A DNA stretch of 64,000 nucleotides from Chitinophaga filiformis (GTDB lineage Bacteria > Bacteroidota > Bacteroidia > Chitinophagales > Chitinophagaceae): the NCBI RefSeq assembly GCF_900102545.1, contig NZ_FNBN01000010.1, positions 186,001 through 250,000 on the forward strand. Reading direction: 5' to 3'. The notes under the pieces are model-generated. The model was not told the origin of the DNA and made no database searches. It worked only from the letters and a program-made list of their open reading frames with translations. This document shows positions 31,801 to 41,300 of the stretch, piece after piece. How positions within the stretch are numbered: position 1 is the stretch's first letter; the number at the start of each line of letters is the position of its first letter. Made by a program: the position numbers and the translations under genes.

Positions 31801-32325
31801 GGTAAGTCCTTCCTGTTGCAGGATATTTTCCGCAGCAGCGTTTATATCCTTTGCCTGGCACAGATCAATATAGTCAAAACGGAATGCCGTAGTAACAGAA
31901 CCAAGCACCCGTTGCCGGAGTTCCCCATTCCATTCAACGAACACCGTCCGCAGGCTCTCATGCCGTTCCACAACCCGTCTGAATGCCTGCTCAAAAGCGA
32001 CAGGTTCGACGTGAGAACGGATGATATATGTCATGGGGATATTATACGCCCTGTTATTATCTCCAAACTGGTTTAGTACCCACATCCTGCGCTGCGCGTC
32101 TGATGCCGGATAATGATCCTGCTCTTCAGTGATCGTTACTCCATCCTTTTCCTCAAAGGCATCGGGATATTTCTCCAGATAGGCAATCAGTTCATTCCTG
32201 TGATTTTTGATCTCTGCCAGCAATACTTCAGAAACGGTATTTTTTGGCGCTACCAGCCGCAGTTTATCATCCTGCAGCATGACCTTCACCTGTTGCTTTT
32301 TCAAGTCAGCAATAAGCCTTTCCAT
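19882..32325 (-). CDS. NRPS E: docking, C-A-T (Dab-like), C-A-T-E (D-Asp), C-A-T-E (D-Phe)
   Basis: About 4147 residues. The ATG at 32325 is preferred over a TTG one codon upstream. Residues 1-50 (MERLIADLKKQQVKV...) resemble the TubC N-terminal docking domain. Module 1: C (HHIISDG), A with code DIWQICADDK (Dab-like, uncertain), T IGGHSLKA. Module 2: C (HHIISDG), A with DLTKIGHIGK (Asp), T VGGDSIKA, E with HHLVMDG and EGHGREE. Module 3: DCL-type C (YPLSPLQAGMLF, HHILMDG), A with DAWTIAAVCK (Phe), T VGGDSIKA, E with HHLIVDG, EGHGREQ and YNYLGQF. The C-terminal tail TPSDMTLKGLSMNELDLLSK resembles a donor COM segment that would meet the N-terminus of NRPS F. Predicted contribution: Dab-like, D-Asp, D-Phe. 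It lies 39 nt after NRPS D. Confidence 0.95.
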   Translation of the reverse strand: MERLIADLKKQQVKVMLQDDKLRLVAPKNTVSEVLLAEIKNHRNELIAYLEKYPDAFEEKDGVTITEEQDHYPASDAQRRMWVLNQFGDNNRAYNIPMTYIIRSHVEPVAFEQAFRRVVERHESLRTVFVEWNGELRQRVLGSVTTAFRFDYIDLCQAKDINAAAENILQQEGLTVFPLEQGPLLTSKLVKTGEQQFYFLLNMHHIISDGWSIETLLKELLFYYNNHVNGTQHTLPPLTIQYRDFTIWQQQLLSAGKLSAAGAYWNNRFSGGAPVLDLPADRPRPPIMTASGRQQWFSLDASLSAKLQELTRQERVSWFMFFVASFKALFFKYTGQEDIVIGTPVANRTSEDMNGQIGLYMNTLALRTKISAEAPFSALLHQVKETILDASTYQEYPFDRLVDDLSLKRDLSRSPLFDVMITVPADATSIDAGMSDTDTMDIHAIPGNTDTAQFDLSIDVVRKGAIFDVSIIYNTDIFDDWRITNMFSHYHQLLAAIVSQPASPLYALEHLTAEEKEQLIYGFNGSGQHAPVPDKSYVEYFEEQVKQTPHHIAIQCGTETLTYSQLDALSDQLAQWLLAQGLKKGDFVPLLFERSIDTLVSIIAIFKAGGAFMLLDPAYPLKRMIDLLTDTRAGILITRSANISEWPAFWESVAAATELQTILLLDRATSSSVGNLRLAGTDEYSHHPAIKPAVKLLPDDTSFIIYTSGSTGKPKGALNLHIGMVNHCQIMIRRFEIDENSVVAQTAPVSFDISVWQLITGVLTGAKTVIYPQSLIHNPAALLREMQKDQVTVLQWVPSYLTAILQELAQYPDENFFPALKYLILCGEAIRPLLVKEWFRYYPRVKVANAYGPAEASDDVTMNVVSAATFDDKISIGRPVDNCRIYILDKYHRLCPVGQIGEICVAGIAVGGGYLNEPQKTAAVFHKDPFTSVGQMMYCTGDLGYWLPDGNLEFIGRKDHQVKIRGQRVELGEVEVLLLRHPAIKQVIVLDIIDEQQNTDLVAFIVAAPEAENPDTTTIKSWLEQQVPAFMVPSRFLVLNEMPLTDNGKVDRKQLRQTIHDQQYLAEEQLVAPSNEREKQLLKLWREILRLDRISVTANFFDIGGHSLKAVRLISAIYKEMGCRLDLKDIFINATIQKQAALLKDQHIHAYTSIHPVPVQEYYDVSHAQRRIWLSEQIHTTGAYNIPESFELIGDIDDTLFDKAFRYLIQRHEILRTTFITVDGVPKQVVHPVANFPFRVELTDLRTVADKEAVASKLVDQEAWRPFRLDTAPLMYARLIQMEDQRYIFIFTMHHIISDGWSLDIIIREVLTVYRAYLAGKEPDLAPLRIHYKDYSAWQLAALSGEPYHAHKDYWMSRFADGVPVLELQTDAVRPSRKTYNGATVNSRLSRELKLGLEQLGRKADATMFMLMISAVNALLYKYTGQEDIVTGASVSDRDHPELEDQIGFFVNMLPLRNRFNGDDSFIALLNTVKGTTLDGFAHQVYPFDMIVDDLKLERDLSRNPLFDIAITMQDTDTGEDAVALLEDIRVNDYSKKTKLAKFDLTFFFASHDGGIEMTVLYNTDLFSEHRMRRMTAHFEQLLQAVVKMPDQPLRFVPYLTAQELERIMRFSVPPVPVTNVGLLVHEMIEEQAKLHPDEAAVIYKGTRLSYQSLNEQANQLAHYMRQQLQIKPGDLVGVMMERSEKMIISLLAIMKAGAAWLPIEVSFPDRRKALILEDASPVLLITESNYMFSLDYYSGQLFITDIQWGDLPQEKDNLVLMQTPEDPVYVIYTSGSTGKPKGVTIPYRALAAYVSWFKTIFDTGLGDSTLMLSSIAFDLGYTSLWGALTTGASLVIGKGGDYFDREEFVQLLIDENVTFLKLTPSHLDVLVNDPAFGEEAPRMSLRLIITGGESIRPDDIHTLLQAFPQCKVVNHYGPTETTIGTLAGVYDKERPVLGRPIADNKVFILDSGLQHLPVGITGEICVAGTGLAIGYLHQEALTQQKFVRAPWGEGERLYRTGDLGYYTEGGEVVFVGRRDNQVKIRGYRVETDDIEAVLLRHEAIRNALVIALKQEEQYSLVAYYQESIPLTEDILRDYLKDTLPDYMIPATFIQVEEFPLTANGKIDRRLLPLPGGAKKIVMQAARTLIEEKLVEVWKEVLGHAEVSTLANFFSVGGDSIKAIQVASRMSRAGFRIGVKEIFENPVLIDLARYVKEIARTASQLPVQGVMPLTPIQQRFLASGYLQMQHYNQSVLFKAGHRWSEQGLRDVFAIIQTHHDALRITFRQNVAGHWIAENKGPELLPDITRIDLLTAAEPLQDMALIADQLQASIDLEHGPLMKVVLFQLPDGDRLLIIVHHLVMDGISWRILSEDIQSLYEQYEKGQSLALPLKTDAYKLWAEKLHAYAQTDDCRQELKYWLSLTEQPLPSLPRDHEIVSNTLADRGADTFELDEATTVQLLEKVPNAFGTEVNDILLTALSCALEKTFNIRKCLVALEGHGREEIFGEEVDITRTIGWFTNVYPVLLDISRADTLSRKIIHVKESLHRVPQKGIRYGILKYLGDEATQQALHTQQQPVISFNYLGEFKPGLALAEEDHGRNTDESWNAFYSLDVGGIVINKKLQLSIEYNVKEYDAATIDTLIQAYKTSLLEVISNCLQQQKRILTPCDLTFKDIPEALLEKLTKEMDIEDIYPLSPLQAGMLFLAGVQTEDAYYRQVYYSLKGQLQEKFVEKSLQGLFVRHDILRTAFSENLTDTPLQIVLKNRKPFFKFIDLSDSEPAAQRSYVDAYRASDKSRGFRLDKDVLMRMTVFKLSDSEFDIVWSYHHILMDGWCSAILINEFFEHYNALLQGVTPDLNAVTPYRDYILYLEKQDKAASLAHWRKYLSGYTELATLPAWKQVLTTQYEEGKVSLHIPEQLTKTLHTIAAGKGVTQNVLLQSVWGLLLGLYNNREDVVFGAVVSGRPEVIPGIESMVGLFVNTIPVRVRFEDDQTFSDLLYQMQVQQVANAPYHYCQLADIQRVSDAGTQLLDHIMVFENYPLAEKVDEQVATINERDKGVWQFTIDNLEYEERSHYNFYLIITPGETISVQFGYNQQYYDSALVEQLSRHFSSLLGAIAADPEQPLSRLLGLTLKEQASLYVHLPYNRESTILEEFRQMVTAYPDAVAVISETARLTYNQLNDAASKVAAYLLQHKQVSKGMPVGVMTDRSIYMPIAILGILKAGAVYVPIDPAYPLQRKMSIISDTGMQYLLSDLKEELPACELLSVQELIQSNEPATGIHVQADDLAYIIYTSGSTGVPNGVMIHHRGAVNMVVSQRHYFKISPDDRILQFASLSFDASVWECMMALLSGASLVMADKAVIEDPRRFADYISAQQVTVMTLPPVYLSVLPETALKGIRVLITAGEEARVRDLTAYSATMDCWNAYGPSECSVCVSMYKVSPEDENRPRVPIGAPIGNTRVYIMDQHHRVLPAGVTGEICVEGDGVGTGYWGREELTAKKFITVDGRRLYRTGDVGRWLPDGNLEFLGRVDDQVKIRGHRIETGEILNTIRQYPGVTEAFVTTGTSGEDKYLVGYFVASPVVKDELLFKYLQDALPAYMVPANMIRLDKFPLTPNGKIDKKGLPTVQEKTHADTRTLPVTTEEILLAEIWEKVLGRTSPVSADDNFYQVGGDSIKAMQIAARLHRMGYGTTARDILQYPVLSQLATTLKKDRQQADQSAVSGELPLTHIQHWFFENGGPVHHFNQSVTLRFKEKVAPDILKEVLRRLQVHHDALRMTFTLQNGKWIQQNQGPELALFWQEHDLSGSITPQDDLAMWSAHYQRSLNLETGPLMKPVLFHMSDGDRLLIVMHHLIVDGVSWRILLEDIHTLCLQLKEGEEPVLPPKTHSYLHWATSLLQYADNSALLQEKAYWSHIASQFNGERRKYRLDELHQHRFILDRDTTTALTGAANAAFQTEANDLIMAGFALAMKKVFGTAPLLLSMEGHGREQIVPGIDVGRTVGWFTSLYPLMITIGDDIRNAIIHTKESLRSVPAKGIGYGVLRYLTPGALPGGYPAISYNYLGQFDEVASLELFEITGEEGPNFSNDREWDFHLSISSFIKDGSLSFNLAYHSGLFTHESIRQLEIAIADGLKDIVAYCADREQVATPSDMTLKGLSMNELDLLSKGLH

Positions 32326-32364
32326 CAATAATACTTTTAAATGTTTTGTATCAGATAATGTTGG

Positions 32365-35300
32365 TTACAGGAAGAACTCTTCTACTTCCTGCTCTCCCCT
32401 GGCAGCAGTTGCAACAGGCGCCTCAGATTGTAGCTGATCCATCAGCATCGCCAGCTGGCAGATATTCGGTTGCCCAAAGAACTTTCTCAGATCAATATGA
32501 AGACCCGTCATTTTCACAATACGTGCAATGATCTGTGTGGCTTTTAATGAATGGCCACCAATATCAAAGAAATCGTCGTGTATACCGATAGGCCGTATAC
32601 CCAACACATCCTCCCAGATACCTGCCAGCAATTGCTCGGTGGCAGTGACAGGTGGTACATATTGCTTTAGGGGAGCCATTTCCGGGGCCGGCAATCTGGA
32701 AAGATCTACCTTGCCATTTACGTTCAGTGGCACTTCGGCAATAACAGCCACCGCAGCCGGGATCATATGGAATGGCAGTCTTTCAGCCAAGGCCTGTTTC
32801 AGATCAGGGGCAGGCATACCTGGCTCCATTACGAGCCATGCGACCAGTGCTTTTTCTATCCCCGCACCCTGCACCGCCACAGTTACATGCTGTATACCCG
32901 GCAACTGTTTAATGGCATATTCAATCTCTCCGGGCTCAATACGGAATCCTCTTATTTTCACCTGCCGGTCTATCCTTCCTCTGAAAATAACATCCCCTGT
33001 CGGGCTCCATCTCCCTTTATCTCCGGTCTTATAAAGACGCATGCCCTGGTGTACAATAAATTTCTCTTTTGTCAGTTCGTCCCGCTTCAGGTAAGCAGCA
33101 GCCAGCCCGGCCCCTCCCAGATAGATCTCTCCATCGACGCCCACAGGCACTGGTCTGAGCCCTTTATCAAAAATGAATACGGATGTATTGGAAACAGGTT
33201 TCCCAATGGTAACAGGTTGTGAAACATCAGTCATCGCACAAATGGTGGAATAAACTGTATTTTCTGTAGGCCCATATACATTATAAAGCACAAATTGAGG
33301 TCCTGCTTCTGCTAAACATTTCCGGACATGCCATACAGAGGCTTCTTCTCCGCCAAAGATGATCCAGTCCATTGTACGACCTATGGCTGGCGCATGTTCT
33401 ATCAGCAGGTTGAATAAAGCTGTTGGAATAAACATAGTTTCGATACGCTGTTGTTTGATATACTCTTCCAGCGCGGCTATTGACAGCAGAAGATCTTTAG
33501 ATACGATATGCAAAGTACCGCCATGCAGCAGGGTATCGTAAATACTGTCAACAGAACCATCAAACCCAAAGCTGGAAGCAAGCAATGCCTGTTTTCCATA
33601 CACTGTTCTCGGCACAACGTTGCCTGTTACCAAACGCACTACACCACGATGAGGTACCATTACCCCTTTGGGGATGCCTGTTGATCCGGAAGTGTAAATG
33701 ATATATGCGATATCATCTGCGGTTACATCACAAACACCATTATCATCAGGGTAGGTTTCCGAAGCAGCCAGCAATGCTGCAACGGAAAGGGTCCCCTCCT
33801 TATCCCCATCAATGATCTGCAATACAGCACCTGCGTCTTCCATGATAAACCGGACATTCTCATCAGGATAAGCAGGGTCTATCGGCACATACGTGCCGCC
33901 TGCTTTCAATACTGCCAGGATACAGGCCAGCATATTTTCACCCGGCTGCATGCGTAGCAATATGCGATCCTGCACTTTTGCGCCGAATGTTGTTCTCAGC
34001 GCCCTGGCCATCTTATTGGTAAGACTGTTCAGCATGCGATAACTCAATGTCCTGTCTTCACAAACTACTGCTGTAGCCTCAGGGTATTGATTGGCAGTCG
34101 CTTCAAACAGCGAATGGATACTGGCAGTGGAAGGGTATGGGAAAGGCGTATTACCCGAAAATGATTCGAGGATGGTCATCTCCCTGGGAGATAAATAATT
34201 AATGTCCTGTAATGGAATATGCGTGTTCGCCGCCACAGACAAAAACAGTTGCTTAAGGTGCGATATCATATTCCTTATCCTGTCGTCATGGAATAAACCA
34301 GTATTGTATTGCAGCTCCAATTGCAGCTGTTCATCTGTTGCAGAGAAATTAAAGGAGAGATGATACTTGCTTAAATTGGAAGGCAGCTCAAACGGTTCAA
34401 TATGGATATCGCCAGGAACAGCGGTATGATTGTTTGTAAACAGGGAGTGTTGCAGGGAAATAATCACATCAAACACGGGCGAATGAAAATTATTCCGGGG
34501 CTGGTCCAGCTCTTCCACCAGCCGGTCGAATGGATAGACCTGGTGATCGAAGGCTTCCAGTATATTAAACCTGACCTTCTCCAGCAATGCGGAGAAGGTA
34601 TCTTCATCACCGATCTTCGTACGGATAGGAAGCATATTCACAAAGAAGCCGATCATAGATTCAAGCTCCGCTTTATCACGTCCCGAAACGGGAATACCAA
34701 TGATCAGGTCCTGTTGCCCTGTATAGTAGTATAACAACGCCTTCACCGCCGTTACCAGGGTCATGAAAAGAGACGCCTGGTGCTCTTCTCCCAGTTTGTG
34801 CAGGATCTCAGATTCCTGTTGGCTAAAGAGGATCTTCACTGTCCTGCCTTCAGATGATTGTTCTTTAGAGAGCGAAACATCTGTCGGTAATTCCAGCAAC
34901 GGTAATTCACCTTCCAGCTTTTGAAGCCAGAAATTACGGTGATCCTGCATATGAGATTCCCGCAACTGCAGGTTCTGCCATGCGGCATATTCCTTATACT
35001 GTATCGGTAAAGGATCAAGGTTGGCAGGTATGCCTGTAACGAAGGAAAGATAAAGGCTTCTCAGTTCGTGGATCATTATTTCCATTGACCATCCATCAGA
35101 AACGATATGGTGCATGGAAATGATCAGCAGGCTTTTCTGCTGTTGCAACTGCACCAGTTGTACCCGGAATAAAGGGCCCTTCTCCAGGTGGAAGGAAGTA
35201 TTCATTGCTTCCTCCAGTATCCGGATAGCGGCAGCTTCTTTATGTTCGACAGTCAGCAGATCATTGTAACCGATATTGAAATTGAAAGTATCTACAGGAT

Positions 35301-38300
35301 GTATCTGCTGATAAAGGATATCATCTTCCATCAGGAAGGTTGTGCGCAGGCTTTCATGCCGTGCAATCAGACCGGCAAAAGCCTTTTCCAGTGCAGGCTT
35401 ATGCAGCTCGCCATGGATGTATACAGGTGCAGTGATATTATATGCTGTACTTCCTTTCCCCAACCGGTCCATGAACCACAAACGTTGCTGGCCATTGGAT
35501 ACTTCGTAATAATCTGATTCAGGTAATAAAGGAATAGCCTGTACGCTGGTATTATCTATCTGCTGAATCACAGTAGCTAATCTGGCAATAGTAGGTTGAT
35601 CGAACACTACCCGGATATCCACTTTCACACCCAGTTCCCTGGCGATCTTCGAGATCACCATCACTACCTTCAGCGAATGTCCCCCCAGCTGGAAAAAGTT
35701 ATCATTCACGCCGATATGCTTTACATCCAATACTTCTTCCCAGATCGCTACCAGCCTTTCTTCCAGCAGTGATGAAGGCGCTACATAACCACCAGATGCA
35801 CCTCCATGTGGCTCAGGTGAAGGAAGGGCTGCTTTATCCACCTTACCGTTCACCGTAAGCGGCAGATGATGCAGGGCGATAAAACGGGAAGGCAGCATAT
35901 AATCCGGCACCCTGGCCTGTAATTGCTGCATAAGGCTTTCTTCAGCTTCTACCCCTTTCCAAACCACATAGGCTACCAGCATCTTTTCGCCCTTGCTGTC
36001 TTCTGCCACGATCACCGTACTGGCCTGCACGGCTTCACATTCATCTATCAACTGCTGAACCTCTCCGGGCTCTATACGATGCCCACGTATCTTTACCTGA
36101 TCATCCATCCTGCCCATATAAGCGAGATCGCCATCAGGCAGCCATTTTCCTTTATCTCCTGTACGATAGATGCGTTGCCCCGTATAAGTACTGATAGTAA
36201 ACTTAAGACCGTCATCTTCCGGCTGGTGCAAATAACCCTTTCCGACGCCCGGACCAGCTATCGTTATTTCACCGGGAATTCCGGGAGGTTGCAATCTGCC
36301 ATACTGATCCAGTATGAATACCTGCGTTCCTTCAATAGGTTTGCCAATAGTAATACCGGAAGGATAGAATGGAATCTCCGACACTGTACAGCCTACCGTA
36401 GTTTCTGTTGGACCATACTCATTGAAGATGCGAACAGCCGGATTGATATTGCGCAGGATCCGTATCTGCTCTATGGTAAGCGCCTCACCTCCTACGATCA
36501 CATGGCTCACATCTGTGCGCTGTATATTCAGGAAAGGCAACAGGTTAATATGAGAGGGGGTTAATTTTACAGCCCTGATATTACTTCCCTGGTCAAATAT
36601 CTCGTGCAAGATATCACCGGTCTCATTCCCTCCCATGATATAAAGCGTATCTCCCCTCATTAAGGTTGAGAATATACTGGTAAGGGTAAGATCAAACCCT
36701 ACTGCGGTAAAGAATGGGAATGAGAACCCGCTGCTATTATAGAAATAATACTGATTGGCCCATCCCAGGTAATAATTAAAATTCCCCCTGGTAATGGCGA
36801 CTCCTTTAGGCTTTCCTGTGGATCCAGAGGTAAAGATCACATAGGCCAGGTCTGCTGGCGTAACTGCTACCTGAGGATTGGTATCATCTGTATCCAGATC
36901 TGCCATTTGTACATCCAGGGCTATCAGATGGCCACTGAAGACTCCCATCGCGCGGAACATCTCATTCATATCTGTGATCAGCACTACAGCTGCTGTCTCC
37001 TGCAACATATAACTGATACGATCCTCAGGCAATACAGGGTCAATTGGCAGGAAAGCTGCTCCCGCTTTCAATATACCCAGCATAGCGATCACCGTCCATT
37101 CTGAACGCGCCATCCATATGGCCACACATTGTCCTGGTTGTATACCTGCTTTGATCAGGTAATTGGCCAGACGGTTAGCTTGTGCATTGCACTCCTGATA
37201 ACTCAACTGATGCTGACGGATACTAAATGCCGGTAAGTCGGGAGCATACAGGACCTGTTCTTCGAAACAGGCGATCAGGTCTTTTTCAGCAGCAATTAAA
37301 CCGGCGGGTGCCTCCAACAACTGCTGGCGTTCCGTAACATCTGTCAGTTCAATATCACCAGCTCCCAGGCTATGGTCTTTCATCAGCTGGTCCAGGATCA
37401 GGGTAAACCTGCCGGCAATATCGCTGATGAAAGCAGGGTCATAGACATGTTCATTGTAGGAAAAATGAGCCGTCAGCTGACGACCGGGAACAAAGGTGAT
37501 ATACAGATCGTAGGTTGTTTCTTCCTGATTGGAAGACAACGCTATTGATAGATCTGTATCAGCATTGGTTTCTTCAAACGGGAAGTTCTCAAACCCTATG
37601 AAATGATCAAACAATACTTTCCCAGGTCCCGCAGCAGCCTGAATATCTGCCAACTGGGAATACTGGTACATCTGTGATTGCGCCTGTTCATATTGCACCT
37701 GGCGACACAGTTCCATCAGCGACCGGTTCCCTTTCACCTGCACCCTTACAGGGATCACATTAATAAATAATCCTACGATCCTCTCTACATCTTCTATTTC
37801 AGGTGGCCTGCCGGAAACAACCACACCAAATACGACGTCTTCCTGCAAGGAATAACGTCCCAATAAAGTAGCCCAGGCTACCTGCACCACGCTGTTCAAT
37901 GTCAGCTGTTCGTTAGCTGCCAGTGCTGCCAGTGCCGTCGTTTTTTCAGCTGATAGCTGTATGGTGTGCTGTGCTTTTTTATAAGCATGCCCCTTTTTCT
38001 TTTTCCCGGGTAATGTAGCCAATGAATCATATCCGGAAAGATATTCCTGCCAGTATTTGTCCGCGCCTGTTTTATCTTTCTCCATGATCCAGCGGATATA
38101 CTTACCATAAGGTACAGCTGTATGCGCTGTCACTTCCTTCGTGCCGTACAGTTCCATAAACTCATTGGCCAGTATGGAAGATGACCATCCATCCATGATA
38201 ATATGATGATAACTCCAGTTGATCTCATACAGTTCTTCTGCCAGCTTCAATACGCTTACCCGCATCAGCACATCATGCACGAGGTCAAATCCTCTTTCTT

Positions 38301-41300
38301 TATCTGCATAGCGGAGGGATGCTGCTGCAGCCTCCACATCTGTCTCTGCTGAAAGATCAGTATATACAAAATCAACTTTCCTTTCTTTGAGAATGACCAT
38401 TACCGGTTGTCCGACAGTTTCATCCTCAAAAAGCGCCCGCAATATCTCATGGCGCAGGAATAGCAGATCAAATACCTGCTGCACTTTTGAAGGCACTAGT
38501 CGTCCCTTCAACCGATAGCTTTGCTGCCGGAAGTATGCATCATCTGACCGCGAGGATTGCTTACTATGGAAAAACAATCCTGCCTGTAACGGAGAAAGTG
38601 GTAAAACATCATCAACAGGATACCGCTGTTCAAGCGAGTGAATAATATGGTCAGCGAGCCCCGTCAGTGTGTACTTATAGGCTACCGTTGCAGGCTTATT
38701 ACAGGCATGTGCAATATCCAGCAATACTAATCTGATCTCTTCTCCAATACGTTGAATGGCTTTCCTGCTGAAACGGGCCATATCATAATTGAATTCGACC
38801 GTCAGCTGCGCACCACTCAGCACTGATGTAATATTCAACGGGAAGGCGCCCTGGTTTTCCGGATCACTTTCCATACCTCTTTCCTCTTCAGCAAATTGGA
38901 ATGGACCATCATCCTCACCGGTATGGAATTGTCCCAGGTAGTTGAAGCAAACCTGCGGTACATTATTCAGGGGTTGATTGTCCAGGTATTTCAGGATACC
39001 ATATCCCACACCTCCGGAAGGGACCTGCGCTAAAGTATGTTTAGTTGCCTTTAAAAGTGCGATAGGATCTGTTCCCTTTTCTGCATCGAGTACCAATGGA
39101 TAAATACTGGTGAACCAGCCTATTGTTCTGGAAATATCCATCCCCGGTATAATATCTATACGACCATGCCCTTCCACTGCCAGCGCTACTTTTTTCATAT
39201 CGTATACCAACGAAAGACCTTTGGATACAGCAGCCAGCAAGGCTTCATTCATCGTAGCGTCACAGCGTTCATGCAATCCGGTGCGTAATAATTCTGTCAC
39301 AGTAGTATCCAGTGTAAAACTGAGACTATCTCTCTCTACAGATCCATCACCAGCCTTCAATGGAATCCCGGCAACACTTGCTGCTTCATCCTGTGCCTGC
39401 CAGTAGGAAAGCTCTTCCTTCACCACGGGAGCTGTTGCATATTGTTGTAAGGCTGCAGACCATTGCAGCCAGGCATTGGATGGCGTGCCTAATGTCATCT
39501 GATCTTTTCTCTCACTTTGTGCTATCAGCGTAGCCATATCCTCCAGGAAGATGCGCCATGATACGCCATCTGTAATTAAATGATGCATCACGATCAACAA
39601 ACGATCCGCATCTGCCATTCGGAATAATCCCACACGCAACAGAGGGCCTGTAGTAATATCAAAAGATGCCTGTAGGGCATTCGCATGTTTTCTTAATTCA
39701 GCAAAGGGATATGCTACTTCCCGAAGATCAGTTTCCTCCAACGTAAAAGGAGCATACTGTCCTGATACCACCTGCATCCATTGCTGGTCTTCTTTACGAA
39801 AAGTGACCCTGAATACATCATGATGTGTGGTAATAGTATCAAGTACCGCTTTTATAAGCCCTGTTTCAAACCGTCCCTTTAAAAGCACCGACTGATTAAA
39901 ATGATGTACATTTTTGAGCGTTCCATGTAACAACCATGATTGTACAGGAGTAAGACCAGCAGCTGCAACGGTCTCATAAGATGTCATATTTTCAGATTGT
40001 CCCACAGCTGTATTTTTAATCAGCTGTTCCAGCTCTGGATATCTGAACACATCAAAGACCCTGATAGCAATACCTTCTTTCAACAGTTTTGATACGAGCT
40101 GGATAGCCTTTATAGAATCGCCGCCCTTACGCAGGAAATTATCACGAAGGGATACAGGATCATAACGCAACACTTCTTTCCATGCTTTGGCAAAAATAAG
40201 TTCACGTGGAGAGGAAGGTTCTGATATGGCGCTTCCTTCCTGTACCTGCAGTCGAGGATCAGGTAGTTGTTTCCTGTCTATCTTGCCATTGGGTGTCATT
40301 GGAAACTGCGCAAGATGGATCAATACAGCAGGGATCATATAAGCGGGAAGAAAGCGTTCCAACTGTTGCCGGAGACTGACCGCCTGCAGCTCCTGTCCTG
40401 TGTAATAGGCAGCCACGTGATCACTGCCATCATGTTTGTAAGTGATCACTAAAGCATTGCCGATACCGGGTATTCTCTTCAACACCTGCTCTATTTCCTG
40501 CAGCTCCACTCTATATCCCCTGATCTTTACCTGGTGATCTTTTCTTCCTGTGAATACAATATTTCCATCGTGTTGCCAGCGTGCAAGATCACCCGTTTTG
40601 TACAGGCGCAGGCCTGGCACCAGCGGATGAGTAATAAATTTCTCTGCTGTTAAATCAGGAGCGCCAATGTATCCTTTGGCCACACCGGCGCCAGCTACAC
40701 AAAGCTCTCCCTGCACACCAGCCGGCACTACATTACCAGCTTCATCCAGTATATATACCTGGTTGTTGGTAATGGGTCTTCCTATTACAGGAAAATCTCG
40801 GAAATGGCTAACACTGGTGGCATCAATGCGTGTAAAAACAGTGCCAATGGTTGTTTCAGTAGGACCATAGTGATTTACGAAAATGCAATCAGGATGGGCA
40901 GATAAATATTTTTCAGGGAAAGCAGGAGATAGCATTTCTCCACCGGAAACAATCAGGCGCAGGGAAAATCCCGCTACTACCTTCTCAAATTCAGGATGGT
41001 TCACTATCAATCCAAGATGGGAAGGCGTTAGCTTTATATAAGTGATCCGATTTTCTGTAATAGCGTCTGCCAGCGTTTCCAGGCTCCACTGCTCTGAATC
41101 CGACAATATGTACATTTTTGCACCTGCATACAGGGAAGACCACAAAGTAGTATAGACCAGGTCAAAAGCAATGGAAGAGAAAATAAGTGTGCTGTCATTC
41201 GCATTGATGGAAAATTCGCGTACAAGCCACTGCAGGTAATTTGCAAGATTAGCATGTGTAACCTCTACTCCTTTGGGTTTGCCGGTGGTACCGGAAGTAT

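Noticed and set aside
32326-32328. TTG start one codon before the ATG of NRPS E
   Set aside because: An ATG follows immediately and all neighbouring genes start with ATG; the one-residue difference has no functional support.
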